Below are positions 34,101 through 45,200 of a stretch of 64,000 nt of DNA, in pieces. The notes below the pieces were generated by a model, which worked only from the letters and a program-made list of their open reading frames with translations, did no database searches and had not been told where the DNA came from. This DNA comes from Emmonsiellopsis sp. PD_33. Its lineage: Eukaryota; Ascomycota; Eurotiomycetes; Onygenales; Ajellomycetaceae. The DNA is taken from contig JANTQF010000077.1 of assembly GCA_032988165.1 (NCBI GenBank), positions 1 to 64,000 of the forward strand, read 5' to 3'. A program made the translations under genes and the position numbers. The stretch's first letter is position 1; each line of letters starts with the position of its first letter.

Positions 34101-34349
34101 ACCACGCTATATATATATATTCACTTACTACTATAGAAAGCTCTCAGCTCATCGCAAGTAACTTTCGCATTGTGCACCCGCTCCAACATCGGTACCACGC
34201 CGGCGTCATCTTTGCCCCAGAAGTTATTCGCAACTAAAAGGCATCTATATCAGCACCGTTTTCGATTCACAGTCTTTGAAGTCGCGAAATGAGTCCGTGA
34301 ACGTACAAGACAACGAGACGCCGGGAGTCTCTGAAACCGGTCCAGGCAT
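31128..34349 (-). CDS. F-BAR and SH3 cytokinesis scaffold (Cdc15/Imp2/Hof1 family)
   Basis: This is a scaffold that binds the plasma membrane at the contractile ring and recruits actin regulators during septation. Six exons were read: 34349-34307, 34233-34129, 34055-33769, 33707-33495, 33438-31368 and 31300-31128, giving 963 residues. The FCH/F-BAR domain starts with SFANNFWGKDDAGVVPMLERVHNAK, then AAIEDEYARKLLALCRKPLGS and further helices to about residue 270. A long disordered centre carries many SP sites, a poly-Gln/Pro-Gln stretch (about 365-397) and a 22-residue tandem repeat (about 776-819). The last exon encodes an SH3 domain (ARAMYSYTAAIPEELGFAKGD, DDGWWEAEV, GLVPSNYVQ). I cannot tell whether the nearest relative is Cdc15 or Imp2, so no symbol is given. 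Confidence 0.92.
31630..31761 (-). repeat. Two-unit 66-bp tandem repeat inside the Cdc15-like gene
   Basis: Units at 31761-31696 and 31695-31630 each encode 22 residues of the form RHESP(S/T)EIQRAVSPRPQF followed by RRQD. I count 15 differences in 66 bases but only one amino-acid change (Ser/Thr). The duplication is therefore old and its peptide has been kept. Confidence 0.9.
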
Positions 34350-34847
34350 TGTGGACCACCCTCCAACAAAGCGACCAGGCTTATGAAAATGGCAATCTGT
34401 TATTCAAAGAAGATATCAGATATGGGGGAGGGGGAGGGCGCCCTGTTCAGTTCGCGACGCTCGGCCAGCAGCAAGGGAGTCTGGGAAGAGGGGGGAGGAG
34501 AATGGGGTCGACCCGTACTTAAAACGAGAGCCGTCCGCCTTGTGGTCCGTGGAATGGAGGGATCGGAACTGCGGGACTGGATCTCGAAACAAGGAGGTTA
34601 ATGGGGTCTGCCGTCCGAGATGATTGTTTTGACGCCGTCTCCACAGCAACCGCGGCGGCGCTAAGGGGTTGCCAACAGGCGGGGGCTTCTGATTGGCCGC
34701 CAATTTCGATGCCAAGACTAGCCTGACATCGGCTTCGATGGATTTACAAAACGACAGCCTGCATTTCTCCCTATCTTTGGATATACTTGGGTGTTTATCA
34801 TACATCTTTCGAATACCGGGATGCCCTCTTCTTTCCTGGCCCGCCCC
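34350..34847. other. Intergenic region, Cdc15-like promoter
   Basis: These 498 bp lie between the start of the Cdc15-like gene and the stop codon of the SNF2-like gene on the same strand. They should contain the Cdc15-like promoter. A G/A-rich stretch occupies about 34420-34510. No named motif is seen. Confidence 0.4.
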
Positions 34848-37337
34848 TCAAAACTCCCATCTCCAGTCCCGTTTCGCACGTTCCGCATACGCTGTCTGCC
34901 AGTCCAGACAGTCGGATCTACTCCGTTTGGCCCCGCAGGATGTAGGTTCTTCGCGCTTTACAGCCTCTTCGGCAGCTGGGGTATCATGAATTAGTGATTC
35001 TAGCATATCAAAACTCTCGTCGTCGAGAAGCTGGGCCGGTATGTTGCGAACACCATTATCCTCCGTTCCCTTCCTGGGAAGGACGTCTTGTGCGGTGGAC
35101 TGGCGCCCAGATATCATACCGTCACCAGATGGCAAGCCATTAGAAACGTCCCCAGGCTGCTGGAGGCTATTATCCGCCGTGACGCACTCAGTGAACCCCT
35201 TCTGAATTGTTTGAGGCTCTTGTCCGGAGACAGTAGCCGCATCCTCGGACGGCGAGGCGGATGATTGGCCATCAATACAGCCAAATTCAACCCTCTGTCC
35301 AGGGGTAAGTAATGATTCGGACAAATTCAAATTATTGATATCCCCCCAAGCGGAGCGTCCCTCTTTCCAATCCATCACTGCATTCAAGACCTCCTCCGCC
35401 TTTTCATCCATTCCATCCTGTCCACCTGCTATATCCGAAATAGCTTTTTTAGCAAAATTGCCGCACGACCATCTATGTAAAGTGTGGTTGACGGTCAGTT
35501 GCCATACGAAAACATCGTTCTTCTGGGATCCGGCTGTGTTTAGGCGATTTACCATCCGGTTGAAAGCGTTAATATCATCCGGAAGTTCGAGAACAATCAT
35601 GTAATGACAGCCACCGAGGTGAAGGGCCGAGACGGAATCCTCCTGGTCCTCGTTCAAGACAAGGACCCGGAGTTTCGCATGCGGGTCGTTGAACTGTAAG
35701 ATGGCACTGTCCTTTTGCAATTGGCTCATTCCATGTCTCACCCACGCCGTGGGGACCCCCCAGTTCTCAACGACCATTGTGGCTAACCATGCAGTCGGGA
35801 TATGTTGAGCCACCATCACGAGGCGTTCGTCCTTCAGCTCGCATATTTCGTAGACAAGCTTAGTGATATACCTGTTCACGGGGCCCATTGCTTGCAGCTC
35901 TAACGCTCTAGTGAGCCGTGTTCGAGGGACATGATACTGATATTCGCTTTCTGCATGGCAATGTTTTAGGAAAAATTCCAGCCCATGGAATGGCTCTCTG
36001 TAGATTTTCTCTACACGCCTAACCTTTTTACTGGACAAGTTCACCCGATTGTAAAACGATTTGAATTTGGGACAAATTGAACACGTCGCCAGCGTATGTA
36101 TTTTGTGTATATCAAGTCCGTCTTCTTCGCTAGCGCCGCGGTGGGTACCCGAAGGCTTTGTCAGGCTGGCGTGTAAGTGGCAATATTCTAACTGCTCGCG
36201 CACATTGAATCTCAAAAGGACTGCATTGATATGGTTGACTGGAGGTTGGGCGTCTACTTTCGTGCCGTTGGCTTCTAATTCTTGTGTTCCGGCGATCGGG
36301 AAGGGTTCTAGGTTTGTATTCTGATTCATAACCTGGCTAGCTAGGTGCGGGTTTGCTATAAGTCCGCAAGCCCAACCATCGTGAACCACCGAAGTGCATC
36401 TTTTGGCGTGATGATAGAGGGATTGTTTCTCTTGCGGAGTAAGAGGCGGCAAATATTCTAACGCCTCGCAGTTCGACGAGGCAGCCCGTGCGGAATTTGC
36501 TGTCTTGCTTTCTCGGGCAAATGGGAAGGCGTCATCCCCATCGTCCTCTTCCGGGTCCGATGGGATGTCAAACTCTAGGATGTCCTCAGTTACCTCATCC
36601 GTAGGCGGGAGAATGATTTCCCCGGATTCACTGAGCTCCATGTAATGAACCGGCCTCGCTGGATTATTTTTAATGTGTCTCTCGGGAAGATCCGTATTCT
36701 GGGACTTGTCGCGCAGCCAGGTCCACAGCCGCAGGACTACAAAAGCCCTATGGAGATCCTCGGTGTCTGGAAGGTAATTTTCGCAATTGCTTGAATCTTG
36801 TCGCCACACGCTGTGGAATTGTTCCGGTATATTTTTGATCAGCTTGATGAGCAAATTTGCCGTTATCGCAAAGCCACAATATGCGAGCTGTTCTTCATCG
36901 TTGCGGGAGTCTAATACATCCTGTACCACATTAGGATCAATCCGCATCGCTGCAGAATAGAAAAGATGTTCGACGGCGTTTTTGTTGGGGCGCGTAGCGC
37001 GTAGAAAAGAGAAGAAGGCAAGAAATTGTGGTATCCTTTGATCCTTCGTCGAGGAAGAGCCTTGTTTTGCCGTGCCCCACTCGCTCATTCGCAAAGCCGT
37101 GTACTCCTCGAACAGTGGCTCGTTCTGGTGTAAAAGATCTCCAAGGTATTGGGTGTTGGGACAGGCCTTCAGATAGCCGCAAACTAAGCCCTGGTCCCTG
37201 TAAAATGTGCCCTTTTTTACGCCGACTTCGATGCAGCGTATGCCCTCTGGGTTATATTTTTTGGCTTTTGCAATCTCCGCGAAGGTTATGGTAAGGGGTC
37301 CTTTCTTGCGTTTAGTTGCATCCTGGGTTGAAGACAT
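34848..37337 (-). CDS. Orphan SNF2 C-terminal helicase-lobe protein
   Basis: The single open frame of 829 residues starts at an ATG. I recognise only the second half of a SNF2 ATPase. The linker before lobe 2 appears as EYLPPLTPQEKQSLYHHAKR (about 294-312). Lobe 2 runs from about 500 to 620: RLVMVAQHIPTAWLATMVVENWG, the HGMSQLQKDSAILQFNDP pattern, LRVLVLN, and a degenerate motif V/VI (HYMIVLELPDDINAFNRM, then VNRLNTAGSQKNDVFVWQL). The RxxRxGQ arginine-finger motif is altered, and no Walker A or DEAH motif occurs in the N-terminal 290 residues. It is therefore probably inactive as an ATPase. The N-terminus begins with a basic KRKK stretch; acidic runs and a disordered C-terminus follow. Codon use looks like a normal intact gene. 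Function is unknown; a chromatin role is a guess from the fold. Confidence 0.75.
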   Translation of the reverse strand: MSSTQDATKRKKGPLTITFAEIAKAKKYNPEGIRCIEVGVKKGTFYRDQGLVCGYLKACPNTQYLGDLLHQNEPLFEEYTALRMSEWGTAKQGSSSTKDQRIPQFLAFFSFLRATRPNKNAVEHLFYSAAMRIDPNVVQDVLDSRNDEEQLAYCGFAITANLLIKLIKNIPEQFHSVWRQDSSNCENYLPDTEDLHRAFVVLRLWTWLRDKSQNTDLPERHIKNNPARPVHYMELSESGEIILPPTDEVTEDILEFDIPSDPEEDDGDDAFPFARESKTANSARAASSNCEALEYLPPLTPQEKQSLYHHAKRCTSVVHDGWACGLIANPHLASQVMNQNTNLEPFPIAGTQELEANGTKVDAQPPVNHINAVLLRFNVREQLEYCHLHASLTKPSGTHRGASEEDGLDIHKIHTLATCSICPKFKSFYNRVNLSSKKVRRVEKIYREPFHGLEFFLKHCHAESEYQYHVPRTRLTRALELQAMGPVNRYITKLVYEICELKDERLVMVAQHIPTAWLATMVVENWGVPTAWVRHGMSQLQKDSAILQFNDPHAKLRVLVLNEDQEDSVSALHLGGCHYMIVLELPDDINAFNRMVNRLNTAGSQKNDVFVWQLTVNHTLHRWSCGNFAKKAISDIAGGQDGMDEKAEEVLNAVMDWKEGRSAWGDINNLNLSESLLTPGQRVEFGCIDGQSSASPSEDAATVSGQEPQTIQKGFTECVTADNSLQQPGDVSNGLPSGDGMISGRQSTAQDVLPRKGTEDNGVRNIPAQLLDDESFDMLESLIHDTPAAEEAVKREEPTSCGAKRSRSDCLDWQTAYAERAKRDWRWEF

Positions 37338-39230
37338 GCTTGGCTAACAAAAAAGGTATCAGTAGACATAAAACAAGGCTAACCGAGTGACAAGTAATCG
37401 AGATGCTGTCCGCAGATAGAACCTTGGTGCCTTAAAACCAAAGGGCAATGAAGAATCAGGGGAAGAGAATGCTGTGCTTGTCTGGAGCTGTAAACCGGTG
37501 ACAAGAGGGTTAGAACCGTAAAACCAAGGATAAGTAGTGGTTGGTAGATAAGCGTAATCTGAGGATATAGGAGCATAATTTCCTTCAATTCGTAAGGAGG
37601 TTCCTAAGCGTTTACTGAGCCAGCTGTAAAGGCTCGGGGTCTTTTTAACTGAAAGAATGATTGAAAGTAACGCAAAACTAGAGGTGCTCATTCAACATCC
37701 AGTCTCATCATCCGCATGATGCTTCCTGATCATCTAAGTTTCACAAGGAATGGCAGAGAGTAAGATATGTGACGCATAACTCAAACACGAGTGATTTTTT
37801 TTTTTAAAAAAAAAGTCATGTCAAGTAGAACAACGTGTAGAAAGACTTGTGCAGATTCAGTTAGCAAGGGATTTTAGGGTACAAACTTACTAAGGGAAGT
37901 GTTTGAAGAGCTTGAGAAGAAATGAGATATTTCTAATGATTAGGGCAGGCGGGGGAATGTGGTCAAGAAGTTAGTGCTTGAAGCAATGGTTGGGCTAAGA
38001 ATGGCGTGTTGACGGGAATCTCGAGGTCGGAGGTTAGGAGGCCGATGTCAAGCATAACAGATTCAAGGTTATATCTTTGGAGTATTGGGAAGGCAGCGGG
38101 CAAGAGAAAGAGTGGGAGGCATACGATGATGGGGTGAAGAGGCCTGGATATCTTCCTTGGATTTTACTGCGAGTGTTTATCTGTTTTTAAGATTCGGAGC
38201 AAAGCCGCTGTCTGTTCTTGGGTAGACCGGAACATGTTTTGCAACTGTTGATACCAGCTATCTGTTCATATACCAGTATTCTTGAGCTTCCGCTCGCTCC
38301 TTGGCTTGTATGCTCTCGTTCCTCTATGTTTATAGACCGATCTATAGCAGCACCTTATGGATGTCAGAATTAACATCCGTGATATTCACTTTTCAACTCC
38401 TCCATAAGAAAAGTTGTATCCGGAGAGATGATTTGTTGTTTGGGAAATAGGCGCTCTCATCATGTTTGTGGACTTCATCCTCGTCAAAGAGGGCGATTTG
38501 TTGGTAGCATACCAGTAGTTAGACCTAGAAAGATCCAACTCCAAAACAACGGGCCATTGAGGTTAGAGAAGTGTTGCAGCCCGCTTCGTCAATAGCTGGA
38601 TATGATCTTCTGAGTCTGGCAAATCCCGGAAGAGAGATTGGAGTCTCACTTGGACGGTACTAGTAGTACTAGTATATATGATCGAGTGAAGCCAAGGGGA
38701 CTCGGTAGAGACTGACATATTTATCGCCACAAAAACTGGCGAAAGTCAGTCTGAGAAATTGAGCAATGTTCGTTGGGCCAAAGTAACAGCAGCCTGGTCA
38801 ATATGTACGCAGGTACCTGATCAGACGCCCACGGATTCGTAGAGAAATGTCCTGAGGTTGGAAGATTGTTGAACCTTGGAAACCCTGGGAACTGTCCAGA
38901 TCACGTGCGCACTAGCCACATCTTTCACGTGACCCGAGCTTGGGCGACTGCATCCGTCCATCGACCTGAACATTCCCAACTTTGAAGCCAAAGCTCCTCC
39001 ACCCCCTCGCATCTCAACCCGCTCGCCAGCCCCCTCGATTCCTCGCTGCTACCACAAGCATTCGTCGTCCCCGTTTGGAGACGCTGTGTAGACCGTTTTC
39101 GTGTGTTTTGCCGGCCTTTTCGCCCGTCAACCCCTCGACCCTCGAGCACATCCTCGCCCAGCCATCGTTTTTCATTCGGAATCGAACGTTCCCGTGCAGT
39201 CGACTCTCCATCACCGATGATCGCATCTAG
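37338..39230. other. 1.9-kb gene-free region upstream of not1
   Basis: No convincing coding frame is seen. Contents are a run of about 11 T followed by about 9 A at 37795-37814, an 8-bp-arm inverted repeat at 38658-38674, and two CACGTG sites at 38902 and 38926. The segment from 37340 to 38880 is AT-richer than its surroundings and could be an old decayed sequence, but I see no transposase remnant, terminal repeats or target duplication. From about 38940 on, pyrimidine-rich sequence looks like the not1 leader. Confidence 0.45.
38902..38931. promoter_or_regulatory. Paired CACGTG sites upstream of not1
   Basis: CACGTG at 38902-38907 and again at 38926-38931, 24 bp apart and about 300 bp before the not1 start codon. 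This palindrome is the binding site of bHLH regulators such as Cbf1 in fungi. Function here is inferred. Confidence 0.45.
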
Positions 39231-42200
39231 ATGAGCTCCGCTCACTCATCTTCTGGCATAGATAAGCCAACAGCTTCCAGGGCGGCTAGATCCCAACAGT
39301 CAGTTTGGGGTTCAAGCCGTGGCATCGCACCCTTGTCGACTGATCTCTCGACCTCTTCCGCCAACGGGTCGCCCTTGACATCCACCTTTTCTGCTGTCCT
39401 AACATCCTCCAGCCGCCTCCCCAATAATCGCAATATCCCATCCCCAGCATCCACCCCTGCTTCGTTCCCTTCCCTCCAGCAAGCTGGCGGGCAGCAACAG
39501 CAACACTCCGCCCAGACAATTTCATCCCCAAAACCTCGAGCTCTCACCCCTTCGTCGGCATCGCATCTGGCTACCTCGACGGCTTCAGGAGGAGGCAGTG
39601 GGGGTGGTGGCGGAGGCGGAGGAGGTGGTATTGGCGGCGCTGGTATTTCCAGGAGCGCGGCCTTCTCCCCAGTTTTGACGGGCACACCTACCGGATTCCC
39701 ATCCGATAAACCAGGGTCTGCTACCGCTTCAGGCGCAAACCTTGGCCAGTCCTCGCTGTCCAAAATTTCTGTTGCTCAGATTTTTCTTTTGTTGGATTCT
39801 ATTAACGAGAAGGAAGGAAAGGAAAAGTGGGAAACTAAGGCTGCACAAATTCACAAGGTATGTGTTGTTCCGCGCTATGAGTGTTTCCCTCGCCAGTTTG
39901 TGTTGCTGCTGACAACCTCGTCAAAGCTTGTTGATTCAAACGGTATGGAGGTATTTTCAAAATATTTCCGTCGCCTCCTCTCTGGCAACGCACCCCAGAT
40001 CTTCCCTGGGGTCAACAAAATGGTAGAGAACGCAGGAAACTATCCTTTGCTCGTCCAGGAGGTCCAAAAGGTGTCACAGGATCCCGATCAAGCCCAGAAG
40101 ATAGCCGATACTGTTGATACTTCCGATAGCGACATCTTTCGAGATTTCGATCTTTCAACATTCCTTGACCATTTTAAATTAGACCCTATCGCCAAAGTCG
40201 CACTGACACTTGCCTTCAAGAATGTCAGCAAGGCTGATTTGCGCACAAAAGGTTAGTTAACTTCCACCGGCAGCGTTGTTTGAAAACTGGGGCTAATTGT
40301 TGTCAACCGCATAGCCGATGCAATTCTTACAAACTCCATCCCCCAATTCCTCCACAGCCTTTCCATCATCTCCGAGACGAATAAAGATTTCACCACGTCA
40401 TTCATCGGCCTCACCTTGGAACGCTTTATCCTTCACCCGCCTCGTAATTTTGACGACGACATTAAACAAAAGCTTGTATACGCGTCCCGGGCGCGTTACC
40501 AATCCTCAGAGATGGACATCCCGCCAGAGATCGAGTCAGCTATGCAAATGTTTGGGCTGTCTGATCCTCAACTGAGTCTTGTTCGCCAGATACAGGTTCG
40601 AGGACCAAAGGCTATGAGCACTCGGGAGAGCATCGTTGAAACCATAAACTCGGTTGGCCCTAACGGTTGGAGTGAAGACCAGATTGCATGTGCTCTCTTA
40701 TACATAATAATCTCTCAGAATTGGCGGCAATTCTCCCCAGAGTTACTTCTCACCACTGTTCAGAATCACCAATCAGGTGAAACTTTCAACTGGTCAACCT
40801 TCTTGCGGAGCTTTGATCGGGGTGGCCTCCTTATCGATGCCAGCCAGTTTGCTCGATTGTTCAATTCCCTCATCTCTGCTTGTCACGACAATCCAGCTAT
40901 CGATACTCAACTGCTTTGGAGTGGGGAATGGGAAAATCGAGACACGCAACTATCATTTTTAACGGCTGCCCTCTCCTCTAACATCGACATCACCCGTATC
41001 CCGAACTTCCGTTCCACATTCCCTCTCGACATATTTAACGACGCTTCTGACACTGTGCGACAACAGGCCGAGCAGGCACAACGTAGCTTGCTTCGCTCGT
41101 TTGATGCAGTTAAAGCTATCTTTGACCTTATTCTTAAGACTCCTGGTACGTGGAGTCTTCCAGACAGCCAGCGATTTGTCAAAAATGTTCTTCAACATGA
41201 CCTTCCCATCTTTCTTTGCTCCGCATTTGCCATCCCTCAGCCATGGAGTCCCGTTCAGATCAACTTCGTCGTGCGTTCTTTCTCGATTTTCCTATCCAAG
41301 CGACAGGATGGTTATCAGTTCGCCCTCCACGGCGTTTGGAAGCTTGACCGAACCTGGGTAGTAGAACAGCTTTATTCAGCATTTACTCAGGACCCTTCAT
41401 GCACCGAACTCGTATACGAGCACGCCGTGGAACATGGCTGGTTAGACCACATGTTGGAATATACGAGCGGCCTATCAATGGACCTTGCTGCCTTAGCTCA
41501 CCGAAAGGCCGACTACGATCTCGAACAATGGGTGAAAAACACAGCACAAAAGGCGCAGATAGACATGGGAACCTTGTTGTCCAAGTTCTTGAGAATCAAG
41601 GCTGAGGATGAATTGAGTATCCAACGGAACGAACATCCAACGCCACATATGGTTACCTTATCGGTCAAGACGGTCTATACACTCCTGCAGATACTTGAGG
41701 ATTACATTGCAGATCACGAAACCCTGACACCTATCCAACGCATCTGTCTTCAGACCTATCCGCGCTTAATAAACTATGGCGAAGGATTTGACGATATCAT
41801 CGAGGCCAATGGAGCTCATGGTAATTCGATCCCGGAAGAAATCGATAAGCAGATGCAAGATTTATTCGGCAAAATGTACCATGAAGAACTTTCACTGCGA
41901 GAGATTCTTGAACGCATGCGAAAATACAAAACGTCACGCGATCCCGCAGAGCAGGATCTATTCACCTGCATGGTCCATGGCCTTGTGGATGAATACAACT
42001 GTTACCACACTTATCCACTCGAGGCGTTAACTAAAACAGCTGTCATGTTTGGCGGCATTATCAACTTTAGGTTGATATCCGGCATCCCACTCAAAGTTGG
42101 TCTCGGAATGATACTTGATGCTGTTCGGGAACACGAGCCTCATCAACCTATGTACAAGTTTGGTGTTGAAGCCATCGAACAATTAATAGGCCGCCTCCCC

Positions 42201-45200
42201 GAATGGGCTGGATTCTGTAATCTCCTTTTACATATTCCCAGTCTCCAAGGGACCCCGATTTATCGCAGGGCCGAAGAAGTGCTTCGTGAACAAGGCCATC
42301 ACCCCATCAGCGAAACAGACGGAGCCGAAATGAACGGTCTGTCTGAAGGTATGGCTATGACTAACGGCATCAATGAGCTTTTGGCTGTTGATAACGCCCC
42401 TCACAACTTCAAGTCCCTCCATGTCGACCCACTTCCCGAACCCAATATCTATCGCGAGCCCAACGAGGAGGTTCATGACAAGATTCTCTTTATCTTAAAT
42501 AACGTTTCCGAGCAGAACATCGAGGGAAAGCTGAAAGATCTCAAGGATGTCTTACAGGCGGAACACCATCAATGGTTCGCCTCATATCTTGTGGAAGAAC
42601 GGGCCAAATTACAACCAAACTTCCAACAACTGTACCTCGACCTTTTGGATCTTATCGGTGACAAGACTCTTTGGGCGGAGGTCCTTAGGGAAACCTATGT
42701 TAGCGCTATCCGACTCCTAAATGCAGAATCCACGATGAACTCGGCTACTGAACGCACGCACTTGAAGAATCTGGGTGGATGGCTTGGTTCCCTCACCATC
42801 GCCAAGGACAAGCCGATTAAACATAGAAACATATATTTCAAGGATCTTCTCATCGAAGCATTCGATAGCCAACGCCTAATGGTTGTGATCCCCTTCACCT
42901 GCAAAGTGTTGGTGCAAGCCATGAAGTCCACAATCTTCAAGCCACCGAACCCGTGGCTGATGGATATTCTATCTCTATTGATGGAAATATATCACTTTGC
43001 AGAGTTGAAAATGATTCTCAAATTTGAAATTGAGGTTCTTTGCGGAGATCTAGAATTGGATTACAAAATCATTGAGCCATCGACATGTATCAGAGAACGG
43101 CCAGCCCAGGTCGAAGATAGCATTCCGCCAGCTAATATACCCGAAGGACTGGAATCCTTCGCCGATATGTCGCGTGCCATCCAGAACGAAAGATTATCTC
43201 CAGCCGCCATCTTTTCTAGTCTCCCTAATCTCCCCAATTTGGATCAAATTCTGGTCCTCCCTCCTGCTAATAGTGCCATGCCGGATCCTAATGTCATTAG
43301 GCGAATTGTTCATGGTGCTGTGGAGAGAGCAATTGCCGAAATCATCGCACCTGTCGTGGAGCGTTCCATTACAATTGCTTCGATATCCACAGCCCAGCTC
43401 ATCTTGAAAGATTTCGCGATGGAACCAGACGAAGAAAAGGTTCGCCAGGCCGCGAGAACTATGGTTCGCTCCCTCGCTGGCAGTTTAGCTTTAGTAACGT
43501 GCAAAGAGCCGTTGAAGATGAGTATGACAAACTATATTCGAATGCTTCAACAGGACCAGTCCGAGCAACCTATGCCTGAGGGCCTAGTGATTATCTGTGT
43601 CAATGACAATTTGGATGCAGCATGTGGTATTGTTGAAAAAGCAGCAGAGGAGAAATCTCTGCCAGAGATCGAAAAGGTCATTGAATCTCAATTAGAGGCC
43701 CGCCGTCGTCACCGAGCATCTCGTCCAAACGAACCCTTTATCGACCCCTCAATTAGCCGCTGGGGGTTTTTCATTCCTGAGCCGTATAAGCAGGTTCCCG
43801 GCGGTCTTAATAAAGAACAATTGGCTATATATGAGGGATTCGCTCGCCAATCCCGGGGAACTGGCCAGTCTCATATTCAGAACGCCTCCACCGACTCCGG
43901 AAAGCAAATACCAGATGTTCTCCAAGAATCCTTCCCTTCCATCCCTAACCTATCAACCCCCGCCGAACAACCCGCCGTCCCTCACCATGTTTCACAGCCC
44001 CAACAAGAATCCGCCATGCATCAACCAGCTATTGCCGCTGCTCAACCCCAGATAAACGGCTTCGGTGATACCCGTGAAAAGGTTGAGAATCTTGTCTCGC
44101 AGTTGCAGCTAGTCGCCCGGAATACTTCAGAGCAACACCTTAAGGACCTTGGTCGGGATACTCCTCTTTTTCAAGAATACAACCAAGTCATGCGCACACT
44201 CCTTTCCTCCCCAAACAATGAGGATTTGGCGAGATTAGTGGCTCTCAAGGTATGCTCGATTTTATACTCTCATCCCGAGAGTAGTCTCGAAATCGAGCTT
44301 CTTGTCCACCTGCTCGCAAAGATTTGTGGACTCTCCTCCGTCGTTGCCAGATATACCTGGATTGTACTTTCTGAATTGGACGATGAGCACATGCTTGAGG
44401 TCCCTGTCACCGTCGCTCTCATCGATGCTGGGTTGATGGATCTTCATCGGGTTGATATGATTCTAACGAAGCTAATTCAAGAGAAGAATGTCGCTGCTCT
44501 TGGACTGCTCTCTGATTTCATCGATCGACTCCTCCTTAATGATGAGCCTTCGGCTTTGCGATCAGATTTCTCTGGTAGTCTTGACGCGATGAACAAATGG
44601 GTTGTTGAAGACTCGGAGCTCCCCGTGGCTAACGACATTATCCGCAAGCTCCGCGAGTCTGGAATTCCGGAGGTCGTCAATCCTCTCCTTAACGATCAGG
44701 CCCGCACAAAGAGGGATCAAATGGAATACATATTTACCGAATGGATCGGCGTCTACAAATATCCTAACGCCAATGATAGGACATACAGCACTTTCCTCAA
44801 GGACATGCACCAGCGCCAGGTCATGAACAACCAGGAAGATTCGGCCCTGTTTTTCAGACTTAGCATTGATATTTCGGTAGCCATGTTTGAACACGAGTGC
44901 CAAAATCCCGCGGGCAGTCTCGACGAAGCTTTCTTATACATTGATGCACTCGCGAAGCTAGTCATCTTGCTGGTTAAGTTCCAGGGTGAGAGTAACGGCG
45001 CCGTCAAGGCAAGCAAACCTGTCTATCTGAATTCCATTCTCTCGCTCCTAGTACTTGTCTTGAATCACCATCAGGTGATGCGTGGCGAAAGCTTCAACCA
45101 GCGAGTATTTTTCAGGCTTTTCTCCAGCATTCTTTGCGAATATTCCATGAGTGGTCTCCAGAGAACGGAGCAGCATAAAGATATGATGGGAATTTTTGCG

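Noticed and set aside
37795..37814. T11/A9 run as a bacterial-style terminator or transposon end
   Set aside because: This is eukaryotic DNA; no G/C stem, no target-site duplication and no transposase remnant nearby.
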